DNA from: Gonocerus acuteangulatus | Lineage: Eukaryota; Arthropoda; Insecta; Hemiptera; Coreidae | Assembly: GCA_946811695.1 (NCBI GenBank) | Contig: OX328125.1 | Span: 49,507,998-49,571,997, forward strand | Direction of reading: 5' to 3' | Length of the DNA: 64,000 nucleotides | Shown: positions 13,391 through 26,300 of the stretch, piece after piece | How the letters are laid out: every line of letters starts with the position of its first letter | Position numbering within the stretch: position 1 is the stretch's first letter | Notes under the pieces: model-generated | What the model was told of the DNA's origin: nothing | What the model saw: the letters and a program-made list of their open reading frames with translations, nothing else | Databases searched by the model: none | Position numbers and translations under genes: made by a program

Positions 13391-13575
13391 TGTTAATTAT
13401 CTGGAACTGGTCACCACAATAACTGAATCTGGATTAAAAAATTAACTTTTGGACTTTAGACTAGTGGATCGCTGTCAACTCATATACAAACCAGAATCAG
13501 AATAATTATTCTACATAGGTACTACTCTGTACTACTTGTATATAGCATAAATCTCATTGGGTTTTCCTTCTACAG

Positions 13576-13737
13576 GTGAATGGAGGCAGTATTGCTGAAA
13601 GAGCTGGACTCCAAGTGGGTGATGCAGTAATTCGAGTGAACAATGCTGAAGTAGCAGAAATGAGGCATAAGGAAGCACAGGACGCCATAGTCAAGGCAGG
13701 GAATAACATTGATATCACAGTCCAGAGGTTGGTAACC
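13576..13737 (+). CDS. Zasp52: Zasp exon: second half of PDZ domain
   Basis: Acceptor TTCTACAG, donor CCAGAG|GTTGGT. It reads VNGGSIAERAGLQVGDAVIR then VNNAEVAEMRHKEAQDAIV and ends ITVQ with two bases of an Arg codon. This is the PDZ second half: the GLQVGDAVIRVN strand, then the helix with HKEAQDAI that lines the peptide groove. The carboxylate-binding GF loop would be in the preceding exon, which I could not find from 1 to 13575. Exit phase 2 matches the next exon. Confidence 0.93.
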
Positions 13738-14280
13738 CTTTTTATTTATTTTTTATATCAATGACATTTTATTATGTATTTTTTAATGAATAATTAAAAT
13801 ATACAATTATTCATTTAGAATTATAATTTACTCGATTTTTTATTTAAGTCAAAGGATACTGGATAGCTAGCTTATCTGCTAATCAGATACAGAACAGTAA
13901 TTAAATAATGAACAAATAGATCTTTAACTGATTTCTTACCCAGGAACCTAGTGTGATCATTAGGTTTAATCCATTTCTAACCCAATAAACTAGTGAAATT
14001 CAACTGTAAAACTGTAGAAATTATAGTTTTCTAAAATAGATAAAAAAAAAACGGCGTAACTCATTTGTGATAGACTTACTCATAAAATTTGAATATAGAG
14101 ACTAGACTTTAATAAATTGACTAAAGAGTTTATTTCTTAAACTAATAAAACCTGATAATCCATTTTTTTTCTATACAAGATAAAATACTGAAACTAGATC
14201 TTTCTGTCATAAAAAAAAATCTTCTTTTAACGCGGATGCACACAAAAATAAAAATGAGCTCTAATAATTAAGTAAATAGG

Positions 14281-14346
<66 letters not shown>

Positions 14347-15248
14347 AGATTATCTGCCTTTTTACAATAAACTGAAGTAAAATAAAATTAATAAATTTAA
14401 ATTATAAATTTTAGTACTAAAAATATTAATCCTATTTGTATCTAAAAAAGTCCGATCTTAGCGCGGTTCCTGTTCATATCCCTATTGGTATTTGAAAAGC
14501 TTAGAATAGAAACAGATAATATTTTCCTCGGCCTTTGTTCAAAGGGCTTCATGACTTTACCTGGTCGGGTCCGCCAGATCCTAGAATCCTCTTCTACCGA
14601 TACTTCATTTCATACGTTTCAATGAATTGGAAAATATCAAAATTTTTTCACACATTCCTGTGTTCTTTTACTATAGTAATATTTCTACAAATAAAATCAA
14701 TTAAAAAATAAAATAAAAAAACCAACAGCACGAAGGCAATTGAAAATATTCAAAAGACGTCATCGAATCTCTTTCTCTTGGCAAGGTATATTTCTAACAA
14801 TGAATTGTTTTTCTTATTTTACTTAATCTGTTTTATTGTCAAATACATTATCCAACTATAAGCAATTAAAAAATAACAAGGAATAAAAACAGACAAAAAG
14901 AACCATTTGAATAAACGAAATCAATTACTTCAAAGTTTAAGCACTTATTTCTCCGATTGACATCACCTAATCAAAAATTGTTTCAGAATCTTTTTTGTAG
15001 AGAATTTATAAAGCTTTCAAATAATTTCTATCCACTTATCACGATTTCCCAACCGTGTTCGAGATATTAATGAAATTATACGAAGTTCCCAAAACTTTTC
15101 ATGTCTGTTCATAAAATATTTTATTCTAACCCTTCCTTAACTCCTAATGTAACAAAAATTTCAACATATTAGTTTTAATGATAGTAGAACATGCAGAAAA
15201 TGTTTCAACTGAATCCCATGATTCTAAGTACCCAAACCAAAAACGGTA

Positions 15249-15312
<64 letters not shown>

Positions 15313-16677
15313 AGGTATATTTAGATAGATATGTGTATATATTTGTGTTAAATATGTCCTACTTGTATTTACAGCCCTGATGAAGGCTTGAAGTTCAAGC
15401 CGAAACGTCGGCACAATAAAACCATTTTTACGATAAAATGTAGTTTTATTAAGAAGCAGTGACCGAACCCCGACAGTTATTATTTTGGTTCCACCAGTCT
15501 TGGTGATTTACGATCTTACCTGGAAGGGTCGGCCAACACTAGAAACGGTCCCGCTAGTTACAAGGTCTTGGAATCTTGGAACTCTATATTTCTAACAATA
15601 AATTGTTTTTGTTATTTTACTTAACCTGTTTTATTGTCAAATAAATTATTCAACTATAAGCAATTAAAAAATAACAAGGAATAAAACACAAAAAGAACCG
15701 TTCGAATAAACGAAATCAATTACTTTAAAGTTTTAAGCACTTATTTCTCCGATTGACAACGCCTAGTTAAAACTTTCTTCAGAACCTTTTTTGTAGAGCA
15801 TTTAGTAAGCTTTCGAATGGTAATCTTCCGCTTCACAAGATTGTCAACGGTTTTCGAGATACTAACGAAAGTATACAAAGTTACCAAAACTTTTCTTGTC
15901 TGTTAATAAAATATTTTATTCTAACCCTTTCTTTACTCCAAACGTAACCAAAATTTCAACATATTAGTGTTGATGAAATTCGAACCAGCAAAAAATGTTT
16001 CAACTGAATTCCATAATTCTAAGTACCAAAATCAAAGACAAAAAGAACAGTTCGAATAAGCGAAATCAATTACTTTAAAGTTTTAAACACTTATTTCTCC
16101 GATTGACATTGCCTAATCAAAACTTTTATCAGAACCATTTTTGTAGAGCATTTAGTAAGCTTTCTAATGGTAACCTTACGTTTACCAAGATTTTCAACCT
16201 TTTTCGAGATATTAAGGAAAGTATACGAAGTTGCCAAAACTTTTTATGTCTGTTAATCAAATATTTTATTCTAACCCTTCCTTAACTCCAAACGTAACAC
16301 AAATTTCAACATATTAGTTTTAATGAAAGTAGAACATGAAATGTTTCAACTGAATCCCATGATTCTAAGTACCCAAACCAAAAACGGTATTCAAAAACTG
16401 ATTTTCCAATTTTCTCAAAAACGGTTACAGCTATTGCCTTGAAAATGGTTTCATTCGTTTTCCTAGCCCAAGAAGCCTATAAAACGAGTACTTACAAGCT
16501 TATGAACTCAAAAACGTAAGCGTTACGATTTTTTTGCGCGAATTTCGCCCCTAACACCATCTTCCAGTGGACGGATTTTGCTGGTTAATGAACTTGACCT
16601 CTCAAATTGGACGACGGATTTTTGTACCAAATTTCATCAAAATCGGACCATTCGTCTTCGACCTAGAGAGCGAACTG

Positions 16678-16758
<81 letters not shown>

Positions 16759-17090
16759 CAAATTTGAACCACGATCATTTTCGGTCTCTAGGGGTTCTGA
16801 AACGCAAAATTTTCTAGTCGGCACTTCTGGATTGCGTCATGAGATCAACCTTATAAGCGGGGTTCCTCCCCCAATGGGGGAGGGAGGAACCGCGCTAAAA
16901 CGTTTCTCATGATTATTATGTTCTAGTTTGATTTTTGTTTTCATTCAGTTAAGAAAGTATGAGTTAAAGATTAGGAAGAAAAATCCAAATCTTTTTTTTG
17001 TTCTTTCTTACAAATCTATGTCCAGGTCAGTACGCCTCAGGCCAAACTAAAACCTGCATCTCTAAAAATCCCCAGTAGCAGATTACCTGA

Positions 17091-17158
<68 letters not shown>

Positions 17159-17321
17159 TATCAGTCACGTAACAGGCCACAAGGGCCCAGAGGGGCAGAT
17201 ATTGTAAATATTTGCTTCTTGACCATACGCCACACCAGGGAGATAGTGTGATCTGTAATATGATCCGGCCGTCTGGTTTTCCCCTTTACAGTTACCCATT
17301 ATTAAATTAATTAAAGGCTGG

Positions 17322-17380
<59 letters not shown>

Positions 17381-20300
17381 AACGTTTTGGTGTGAGTTTC
17401 ATTTGAATTTCCTCCTGACATAAGATTTACAAAACAGATGGTTTTAATTATTTCATTTATAAAAGCACAAATAGAAAATATAAGTTTGATTAAAAATTAA
17501 TAAACTGAATAACAAAACATTAGTTGTAATTGAATGAGTTTCATGTAAATGCCTATAATTTTCAATATTTCAAACACTAAGACATACCATTAGTAATAGT
17601 AAATTAAATTTTTAATAAAAAATCTGAAAAATTGATGAAAATGTAAAAAAAAGTTAAATATATCCTACTTAATTTTTTTTTTTATTATTATTTCCCTACA
17701 AGCTATAATATAAAAATACCCTATTTCATAACGGACAACCTCAGAGTTCATTCAGTCTTTATTTATAAATTGATTATAAATAGTGCAATGTTAGCCAATC
17801 GCTAGGAGTTTATCCTTGCCACATCATCTATCTTCACTTGCTGTTCTCCCGTCAGCAGTGTGGACAGTGAAAGAACTAAACCATTAACTTTCTAGTAGTA
17901 ATTTATCTAGATTATTACCAAACTATTAGTTTTTAGTTTCAAACAAATATTAGTCTGATTTATTGTAGATATAATTAAAACCAAATAGTTTTTCTTTGCA
18001 GAACTCATTTTTATCCAAGAAGGTGAGTAGCACCTATAAACTATTCTCTTAGAAATTTTGTCTTTAATCATAATAACAAAATGTATCTAAATTAACTGTC
18101 ATATAAAGTAGAATATAATTAACAATTAAAATGTATGTAGTTTAATACTTCATAGCTTATGGATTCTACTTATTTCTAATATTTATAAACACACTTTGGG
18201 AGGAATGTGTGTTAGAATTAGATTTCATTCTTAAATTATATTTATTGTTAGCAATGGTAATATACTGATTGTTACTAATTACCATAAATTCATCACTAAA
18301 ACAAAATCATCTGCGCTAATGACCTAGATGTAGATGCGCCGTAGAAAAAAAAAAAAAAAAAAACAAACAAAACCAAAATTATATAATTTGAGAAACCATA
18401 AATCTAACTTCACCCTTATTCCTACAATCATCATCATAGTTTGGAATCTAATATTTCCATTGACTAATAATAATGCTTCGCTTTATTAGTATAAGTAAAC
18501 ATTTTTCTGCCTATGATTCTTGATAAGACATTAGCTCTCTTCAATTCAAAGCAAAATACCACTGTCACTTTTTTTTTTGTTCTTTTTGGATAGCATTTTT
18601 TTTTTTTTTTTTACCTATTTGTTTAATCCACACATAGGCACTACATTTATTTTATTTACAAATGATAATAAATTTGATTCACATATAATAATTAAGCCAG
18701 AGGAGGATTAAGATAGGATGGTCAAAGTACTGGTCACTCAAAAAGATTTTCAAAGGCTATGCGTCTATCCTTCTACACTCTGTGGAGCCCAGACCTGGTC
18801 GCTTACAGCTAGGGGAGATTCCAAGGTTAACTCCACACAGATGGCTATGCTCAGGAGTAAGCTAGGAGTGAAAAGAAGGGAGAGGAAGAGGAATTTAGAC
18901 ATTCTGAGAAGAGTACAAGTAAAGAACCTCCGAGCGGAAGCACACCGATTGAAGTTGAGCTGGGCAGGTCATCTGGCGAGGATGAAAGACGAGCGATGGG
19001 CAAAGGTATGCACTGAATGGATCCCAAGGGACTTGGTGAGGAACAGAGGAAGACAGTGCTTGCGATGGAGGGACGAGTTAACCGCAGCTGTTGGGAACAA
19101 TTGGTGGAGAGTGGCGAGGGATTGCGAATGGTAAAAAAGGACAACCGAAAAACAGTATTTATTAAAGCTAATGGTTTTAACTAAAAAAGATGGACTCCTT
19201 ATTTTTTTTATATCCTAAGGGAGAGGCTTTTGTCTTATAAAGATGCCAATAAAGCTTATTATTACTATTATTATTATAATAATTAAGATAAATAAAAGAA
19301 AAGAAAAAACAAATCTTGGGCCCGGATTGAGAAAGGCCTCTGGTATCCTAATACACCTGCTGTAGGTGCAGCTTGGTGTGGTCTGTGATATCTCAGGCTG
19401 AACTGATTATAAATAATATTATTAGCGCTAATCCTACCCTTCTGGAAATTATATACCTGCGTATTGTAAAACATTATTGGAGTAAAATTACAAATATTTA
19501 CAAACAAAGCTATAAGTAATGCTAATTAAATATGGTAACAATAAGCCTATTATTATTTATTTGTATATTTTGATTAAATCTCAGTATTCCCTTGCAGGGG
19601 TGGTAGTTCAGTTTGGAAGCCACATGTAAGTCCAGTGGGCTCCGTACCCGCACCAGGAAAAGCATCTCCAGCAGCACCTGTAACCAAGACATCACTCGCT
19701 GCCGGGAGATCCCCTGCTCCAGCTATTGGTTCAGGCCACAATCTCTCACCAAAACCTTTTGGGCCAGCGCCTCAGGTAATAAGGTCAATTTATTGTTGAA
19801 GTGTCTAATGGTAGGACAGGTTATGTACTATCTATGGAGTTTTGAGATAATTGCTTTTAAGTATATCAATTTGTACTATTTTTTATTGTTCTAAAGTCAT
19901 TGGTCTATTGATTTTTCGCTAACATAAGTGTCAGTCGTTTAGTTTCCTACGGTAAGGAAGTATCATAGACACTGGATATGAAGTTTCTAAAAATGTTTGT
20001 TTCAATGTAATTCTGTGGTGAAAACCACATTGTGAGGAATCATTCCAAGAACTGTGCTTTGTTTTAAACTGTGCTGCTGAGTATCAGTTTTCTTATCTTT
20101 TGTGCCACAGGAGAGTCTCTCAAGTACTGTGTATGTTTTCTTGTCAAAGCCTCATGTGTGTTTCTCAGCCACCGTATATGTTTTCTGATCTATGTCAAAG
20201 GATTACATCTCTGGCACAGTAAGTGTTTTCTTGTCTATTCCATAGGTGTGCCTCACAGGCACAGAATGTGTTTTATTGTCTATGCCAAGCGTGTGCTTCT

Positions 20301-23300
20301 TACGCACAATATGTGTTTTCTTTTATTTCAACTTTCTTTTTTTTTTAAGTAAAATAAATTTGAGATTGTTGGAGCTAGATGGTGTGGGTTTATCTTCAAG
20401 TTCAAAAAAATCAAATTCCTCTTCAAATTAAGGCAAGGTATTCTCTGACTATAGCTTGTCTACCCTATCATTACCCTTTCTGGTCATCGTCCCTAAGACT
20501 GGAAGGGTCGAGCCAGGGTTGAGTGGTTATAATGAGAGCCACGAGGGAAGGCCTACGCTCTCATTTTTTTTTTTTTTTTTTAATTTGAGGTATATATAGT
20601 AGTGATTATTTATTATTGATAATTTAATAAAAATGAATAAATGATTTGAACGAAGGAATTTTTTTTATATTAACATTTTATATTACTACAAAATAGTAAG
20701 ATATCTTTTTATGAATGCAATATTATCATCTATTCAAAATATATGTGTTTAACAAAAATATTCTTTTAAATCTTTGTTTCTTTTCCATTATTTTCAACCT
20801 TAACTGCATACTTTATTTAGACTGAATTTATATATGTTTGAGATATCACAACAATATATTGAAGTTCATAAATGGTGTAGAAATGTGGCAATGTAATGAT
20901 TAAAAAAAAAAAGCAAATTTCTTTGAAAAATAATGTAAATTTATTTCATTTTCTTTAAAAATGTAATTGAAATATATAATTTTTAGCAAAAAAACCTTTT
21001 CATCACTTTTGTTATTTCTCTCCGTCTCCATCAAACATGTTTGGTGATGATGGCGGGTCACATGGCCTGTATTTCACAAAATTGAATAAATTCTTAAAAA
21101 CAAATCTTCCCAGTGTTCATCATCTTAGATAGTCAATAATTTAATTTTAATTTTAACGTCCATTTATTATTAACTACGAATAGATACTCAATAACAATAA
21201 AGCAACAACAGAAAATAAAAAAACTAAGTAGTTGGAAATGTATGTCAGACTGTGATTGTCCACTTTTTATACAGACCTTCTGACCAAAATGTTGTAAGAT
21301 GGAGGAACTTTTGATAAGGATTGACTAATAAACATTTATACATACTTGTGGGTAGTGAGAAAATGGATGTCAAAATTTCCAAAATAAGTTTCCATATGCG
21401 CCTGATCCGTCTTGTCGCAGGACTGATTGTTACTTATCAACTATTAACTTAGCAGTATATTCTTGATCAACTGAAAGCTTTGTTTCAGTGGATCAATTGA
21501 TAAATTTGTGTTGTACGCTCTATGCTTCATGTGGGAGTTAGTTACAAAAATATTTAATCAATAAAATGATATATCATTTGTATCTGTTTTAGGTGAACGG
21601 GGATCCATCTGTAAAAGCCATAGTGAACAAGCAATATAACACCCCAGTACAAATGTACAGCGAAGAAACTATAGCGGAAACACTCTCTGCACAGGCTGAA
21701 GTACTTGCTGGCGGGGCTATCGGGTATGCTTACAATAACTTAATATTCCTCCAGGACAACACTAGTATGGTTATTTTACATATTTCAAATATGTCTCAAC
21801 AATGTTATAAAGAAAATATCATTTAGGGATATTTGTTTATGAAATTCTTCTTCTTTAAGTGAAGTATTTATTTTGAATTCATTTATATGATTGAAATTTA
21901 AAAAATATTTTGGTGCTCTAATTAATTATTATTTATACAGAAAAAGATAAACCATTCTGTTTCTCTCACTCTCGGAGGTTTAATCAAAATTACAAAATTA
22001 TTACTTTACCTTTACTGGCCATGAAATTTGCATTCTTGGGACATATGTCAATATATATAGCTATTACTTATGTAAAAGATGTGTTGTCAATAGGGATGTG
22101 TAGGAGTTTGCCTTAAACACACTCCAAGCTAAAATGTTTAAGCAGCTCCTGCATGAATCTCTTTTTTGTTCAATATTGTAAATCTCACTTGTTCATATCT
22201 TTTATATGCATTCATTTTTTTTACTCATTTTATATTATTTTAAATTCATTATATAATATTTCATTAACAGAGTAAATTTTATGAAGAATGAAAAGACATA
22301 CGATTCCCAGAAAAGTGAAGTTTTCAAAATGGTTCAAGAAGTCGACAAAGAGCCACGTGAACCTGATCAACCAGGTAAATTACTGTATACCTATTTTACC
22401 CATTTGATTAGACCTTTATTATTTATTTATTTAATTTAAATTCACATGCCTATTATATTAGAAACCATAAAACATTCTTTAGACCATTTTGAACTCACTA
22501 TAACTGTATTTTTGTAAGTAATATGTTTTTATGTTATTGATTTCTTGTATAGTGAATAGTTAATTGACATTTGGTATGAAGTGTAGTAGAATACTGCCTA
22601 GGGGTTAATATTGACCCAAAAACTAGAAAGCTTGAATCTCACTACGGTAGAAGCAGAGACTTAATGAATGTTAAAGGCTATACTAATGTTTATTTTTTTT
22701 TTTTTTGTTTTTATCATTCTTGCTCACTCCTCACAAGTAATGCAGTTTGTAAAACCTGTGCCTTCCAAAGGGACATAAATTTCCAAATTTTGGGACACTT
22801 GAAGAGTTAGGGTCTCTGTAGGGGTTGTAGGGCCTTTTATCACCTCAAAAGTTTTATTCAACGACAAAGCTGCTTTCGGAATCAACGTTCCATATTCTCT
22901 GCCCTGAAGACACTTAAAAAATAATTATAATATACAAGCCTTCAAAAATCAAATAAATTTTTCAAGTAAATTCAAAAATGTGATGGGATTTATTTAAATA
23001 TAAAATTATTTTTATTGTTGTTATTTATTGATGACACTCCCCTATGCTATATGACACACCCCATCTATGGCGAATAGTATTTAATGTCTGTAAAAAATAT
23101 AAAATTAATGCTAATAATTAGTCAAGATTATTAAAAATACATTTAAAATTATTGTCTATGCAACAAATACAATGCCATTTTTAAAATGGATTAGAGAGAA
23201 AACTACATTTAAAAGAAGAGTTAGAAAATTTCAAAAACAAAACAAAGAGATTGATACCATAATTTGGTAATTATTTTGACTATTTACTAAAGTTGATTTT

Positions 23301-26300
23301 ATATTTAAATAAATCCCATCTCATTTTCGAATTGTCTTGTGAAATTGGTTTTATTTTAAATATGCTTTTGTCACTTTTTTAGTGTTGTGGTAATGAATAA
23401 GTTTTTATAAATATATATTCTTCCTATTTTAAAAGTAAGGTTTGTATATTATAATTTGTGTTTTAAGAGTCTGCAGGGCAGTGAAGATGAAACATTGATT
23501 CTGAAAGCTGCTTCTTGATTTCTCATTTTATTAAACATTTGCATTGGAAAAAGGCCTGTGAGGTGACCCTTAACATATGAGACATATTAGATAAAAAAAA
23601 ACTGTAGTTTGAGTTTTGACCATTTCACAAATAAAATGTTCAATAATGGCTTAACTACCATGAATCTTTAAATTTTATTCTGTTCTTAAAAGAAGGAATC
23701 TACAGACATTTATATGAGGTAATAGTTATTATTTCCTTCTGAGGCATCTAAGTAATAGGAGACTGCTGCAGATTCAGGCACACCTGTCGGTCCAGCATTC
23801 GGACTACGTCATGTCCAGCCCCCAGAGCCGAAACCATCCCCAGTCAGCCCACAGCCTCAGCAGCTACCTCCTGGGCAGAATATTTGTGCAGATTGTGAGC
23901 GGCTCATAGTGTAAGTTATTTGTAAGACGATGATTCAAGTGGTCCTTCATTCAGTCCTGTCTTATAAAAAAAATGTGTGTAGTGTCAATTCATTAGAACA
24001 ATATATTATAAGGAAAACAGAAAGGACTTGAAGGGTGTGAATAGTCCTGTACAGTACCTGCATATTTGCGACAAGAGCGGTTGAAGGGCTAATGATATTT
24101 TAAACCAATGAGAAACAATTATTTTGAAAACCAGCAAAATTGGACTGGAGAAAGTTTATTTACATCTGAAAGACTGCTTCTTTCTCTTCAAATAATTGTG
24201 CCATCATCAATATCTATGGTATACAGAATAGCAAGGGTAATAATTTTAAATTATGAAAGAATAAATACCCTTATGGTTAAATTTTTAATTTTTTCCAATT
24301 ATAAAACTATTAGCCATTTGAAAGAAAAAAAAATACACTAAAACTATCAACAAAGAATAAACAATGTAATTCAAAACTTTTAGGCTTATTTTTTTTTTAT
24401 TAAGTTCAATATTGACAGATTGGTGACAGTGATACCTCATCTACTATATATTTGTCAAATACCACTCACTCACTCACTGACCTATCATCGCCCAGCCCAA
24501 GCCGCTCGACAGAAAATTTTGAAATTTTGCATGGACACTCCCTATATAACGTAGGCACTCACTAAGAAAGGATTTTTTGATATTAGAATTTTTAAGTATT
24601 TTTAGAGGGGTTTAAAGTTAGAGTTGGTTAGAGCATGCAAGCCTAGGCAGCAAGCGTTGCTAGGACAATAACAGAGCAGCTGTTACCGTACATTATCTAT
24701 TTCATAGTATTATTTTTAATTGAGGTTAATTTCCACTATGATGGCAGTCCTTGAATTACTAGAAATAAACTGTCATTCATAGAGTTTTAATTGCGTTTCT
24801 TTTCTCCCTGTTCCCGTCAGATAGGCTTGCCATATTTTTGGAGAGTTAAACCGGGACACATTAATATGGGATGGGCATACCAGGGGGGGTTGGGAATAAA
24901 AACAGTACAAATCATAAGCAAAATTGTGAGTTTTAAGCCTAGCAAGTAACGGGAAGGGGGATCCTGAACTGTTAGTCTACCCAAACCTTAAAAATAAGAA
25001 CGGAACTTTTTTTGCTACTTGATTTTCTTAAAAAAATCTCTCAGCCAAATAGTAGTGTCTGGCAGCTGGCAGCGCTGTGCAGTTAGTTCCAGCATTTTAC
25101 AGTTAGATTACTTCTCATATCTTTGACACTGTGAGCAGTAGTAAAAATGTTGATTGTAGAGAAGTAACCGATTTATAAAAGATTCTTATAAACATGAATT
25201 CATTACTTTTTACATCTTACAGCCTTTTCCGGGACATTGATAAAACCGGGCAGGACACCGAAACAATTGCAAAATACCGGGACAGTCCCGGTCAAACCGT
25301 GATGTATGGTAAGCCTATCCTTAGAGTTTACTAGGTGTGGCAATAATATCCGGAAACCTTGCACAGCCTCCTCGCCTATAACCTTGGTAATGCTCGCAAA
25401 TATAATGGGTGTTTCCAAATAACTTTTTGGAAGCATAAACTTTTAAATTTTAACGCCCATTGAATAACATATAGTATGACGGGAACCGTGCTATTATAAA
25501 CTGTACAAAATTGTATAGTAATGTAATTTTAATGATACATCATTTAACGCAATAAAATAACTACTTATCTGCCGTGAAGAAGCACGGGTTTTCAGCTAGT
25601 TGATTATAATCAAGAGTGTTGATAATTATTAACACTCTTATCTATAAAAAAATTAAATAAAAAAGGATTTTCTACTTTACCCATCCTCCTCCGAGCTCCT
25701 GATTTTTTTTTTTTTTTTTTATTATAGTCTGTTCTTGTCAAAAATGTGCTGAGTTTTCTGAAGACCTGCGAGACTGGCTTTCTTTAATGTTAAGATACTT
25801 TCAGATGTCCAAATCCCCAATTAGTACTCAATGTATCAATAAGGGGTTAGTTTCAACTCAAATCACTTCTCTGCCCTAACTGAGAACTAAACATACTTTT
25901 CTCCCCATTACTGATGTTACTTCATTTATTATTCCGTTTTTGTTTCAGTCATAATTTTACTCTGATCGTAAGTGCTTTTACATTTAAGACTATCCCAGAT
26001 GTCTCTTCAAGTCCTGAATGTTAGATTAAATCATTTAAAAATATGCTGTTGAAAAGGGAAATTCAATTATACATTTGACGCTTTTTATATTTGTACTGAA
26101 TGTTTGTACCACTTGAAGGACTTTAATTTTATCTCACTTTACAGATATTTTTCACATCATCTCCAGCTGGATCTCAAAGAAGAACGAGAGGGTTTTTTGT
26201 TTTAATTAGGTGTTGTTAGCTAACATTTCCTATTGTACCTAGGGACATCTTCGACAACTAAGTACTTTTCGACGACATCACATGCGATTGGCGGTAGGGC

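Noticed and set aside
1..13575. Search for the first PDZ exon of Zasp (GF.LQGG loop)
   Set aside because: No matching sequence seen; the exon probably lies left of the window.
16567..16817. Open frames made of Tyr-Ile repeats
   Set aside because: They translate a (TA)n microsatellite.
23760..23771. Longer form of exon 23772 starting after TAG at about 23759
   Set aside because: Would be out of phase with the G left by the 22374 donor; the CAG at 23769-23771 fits.
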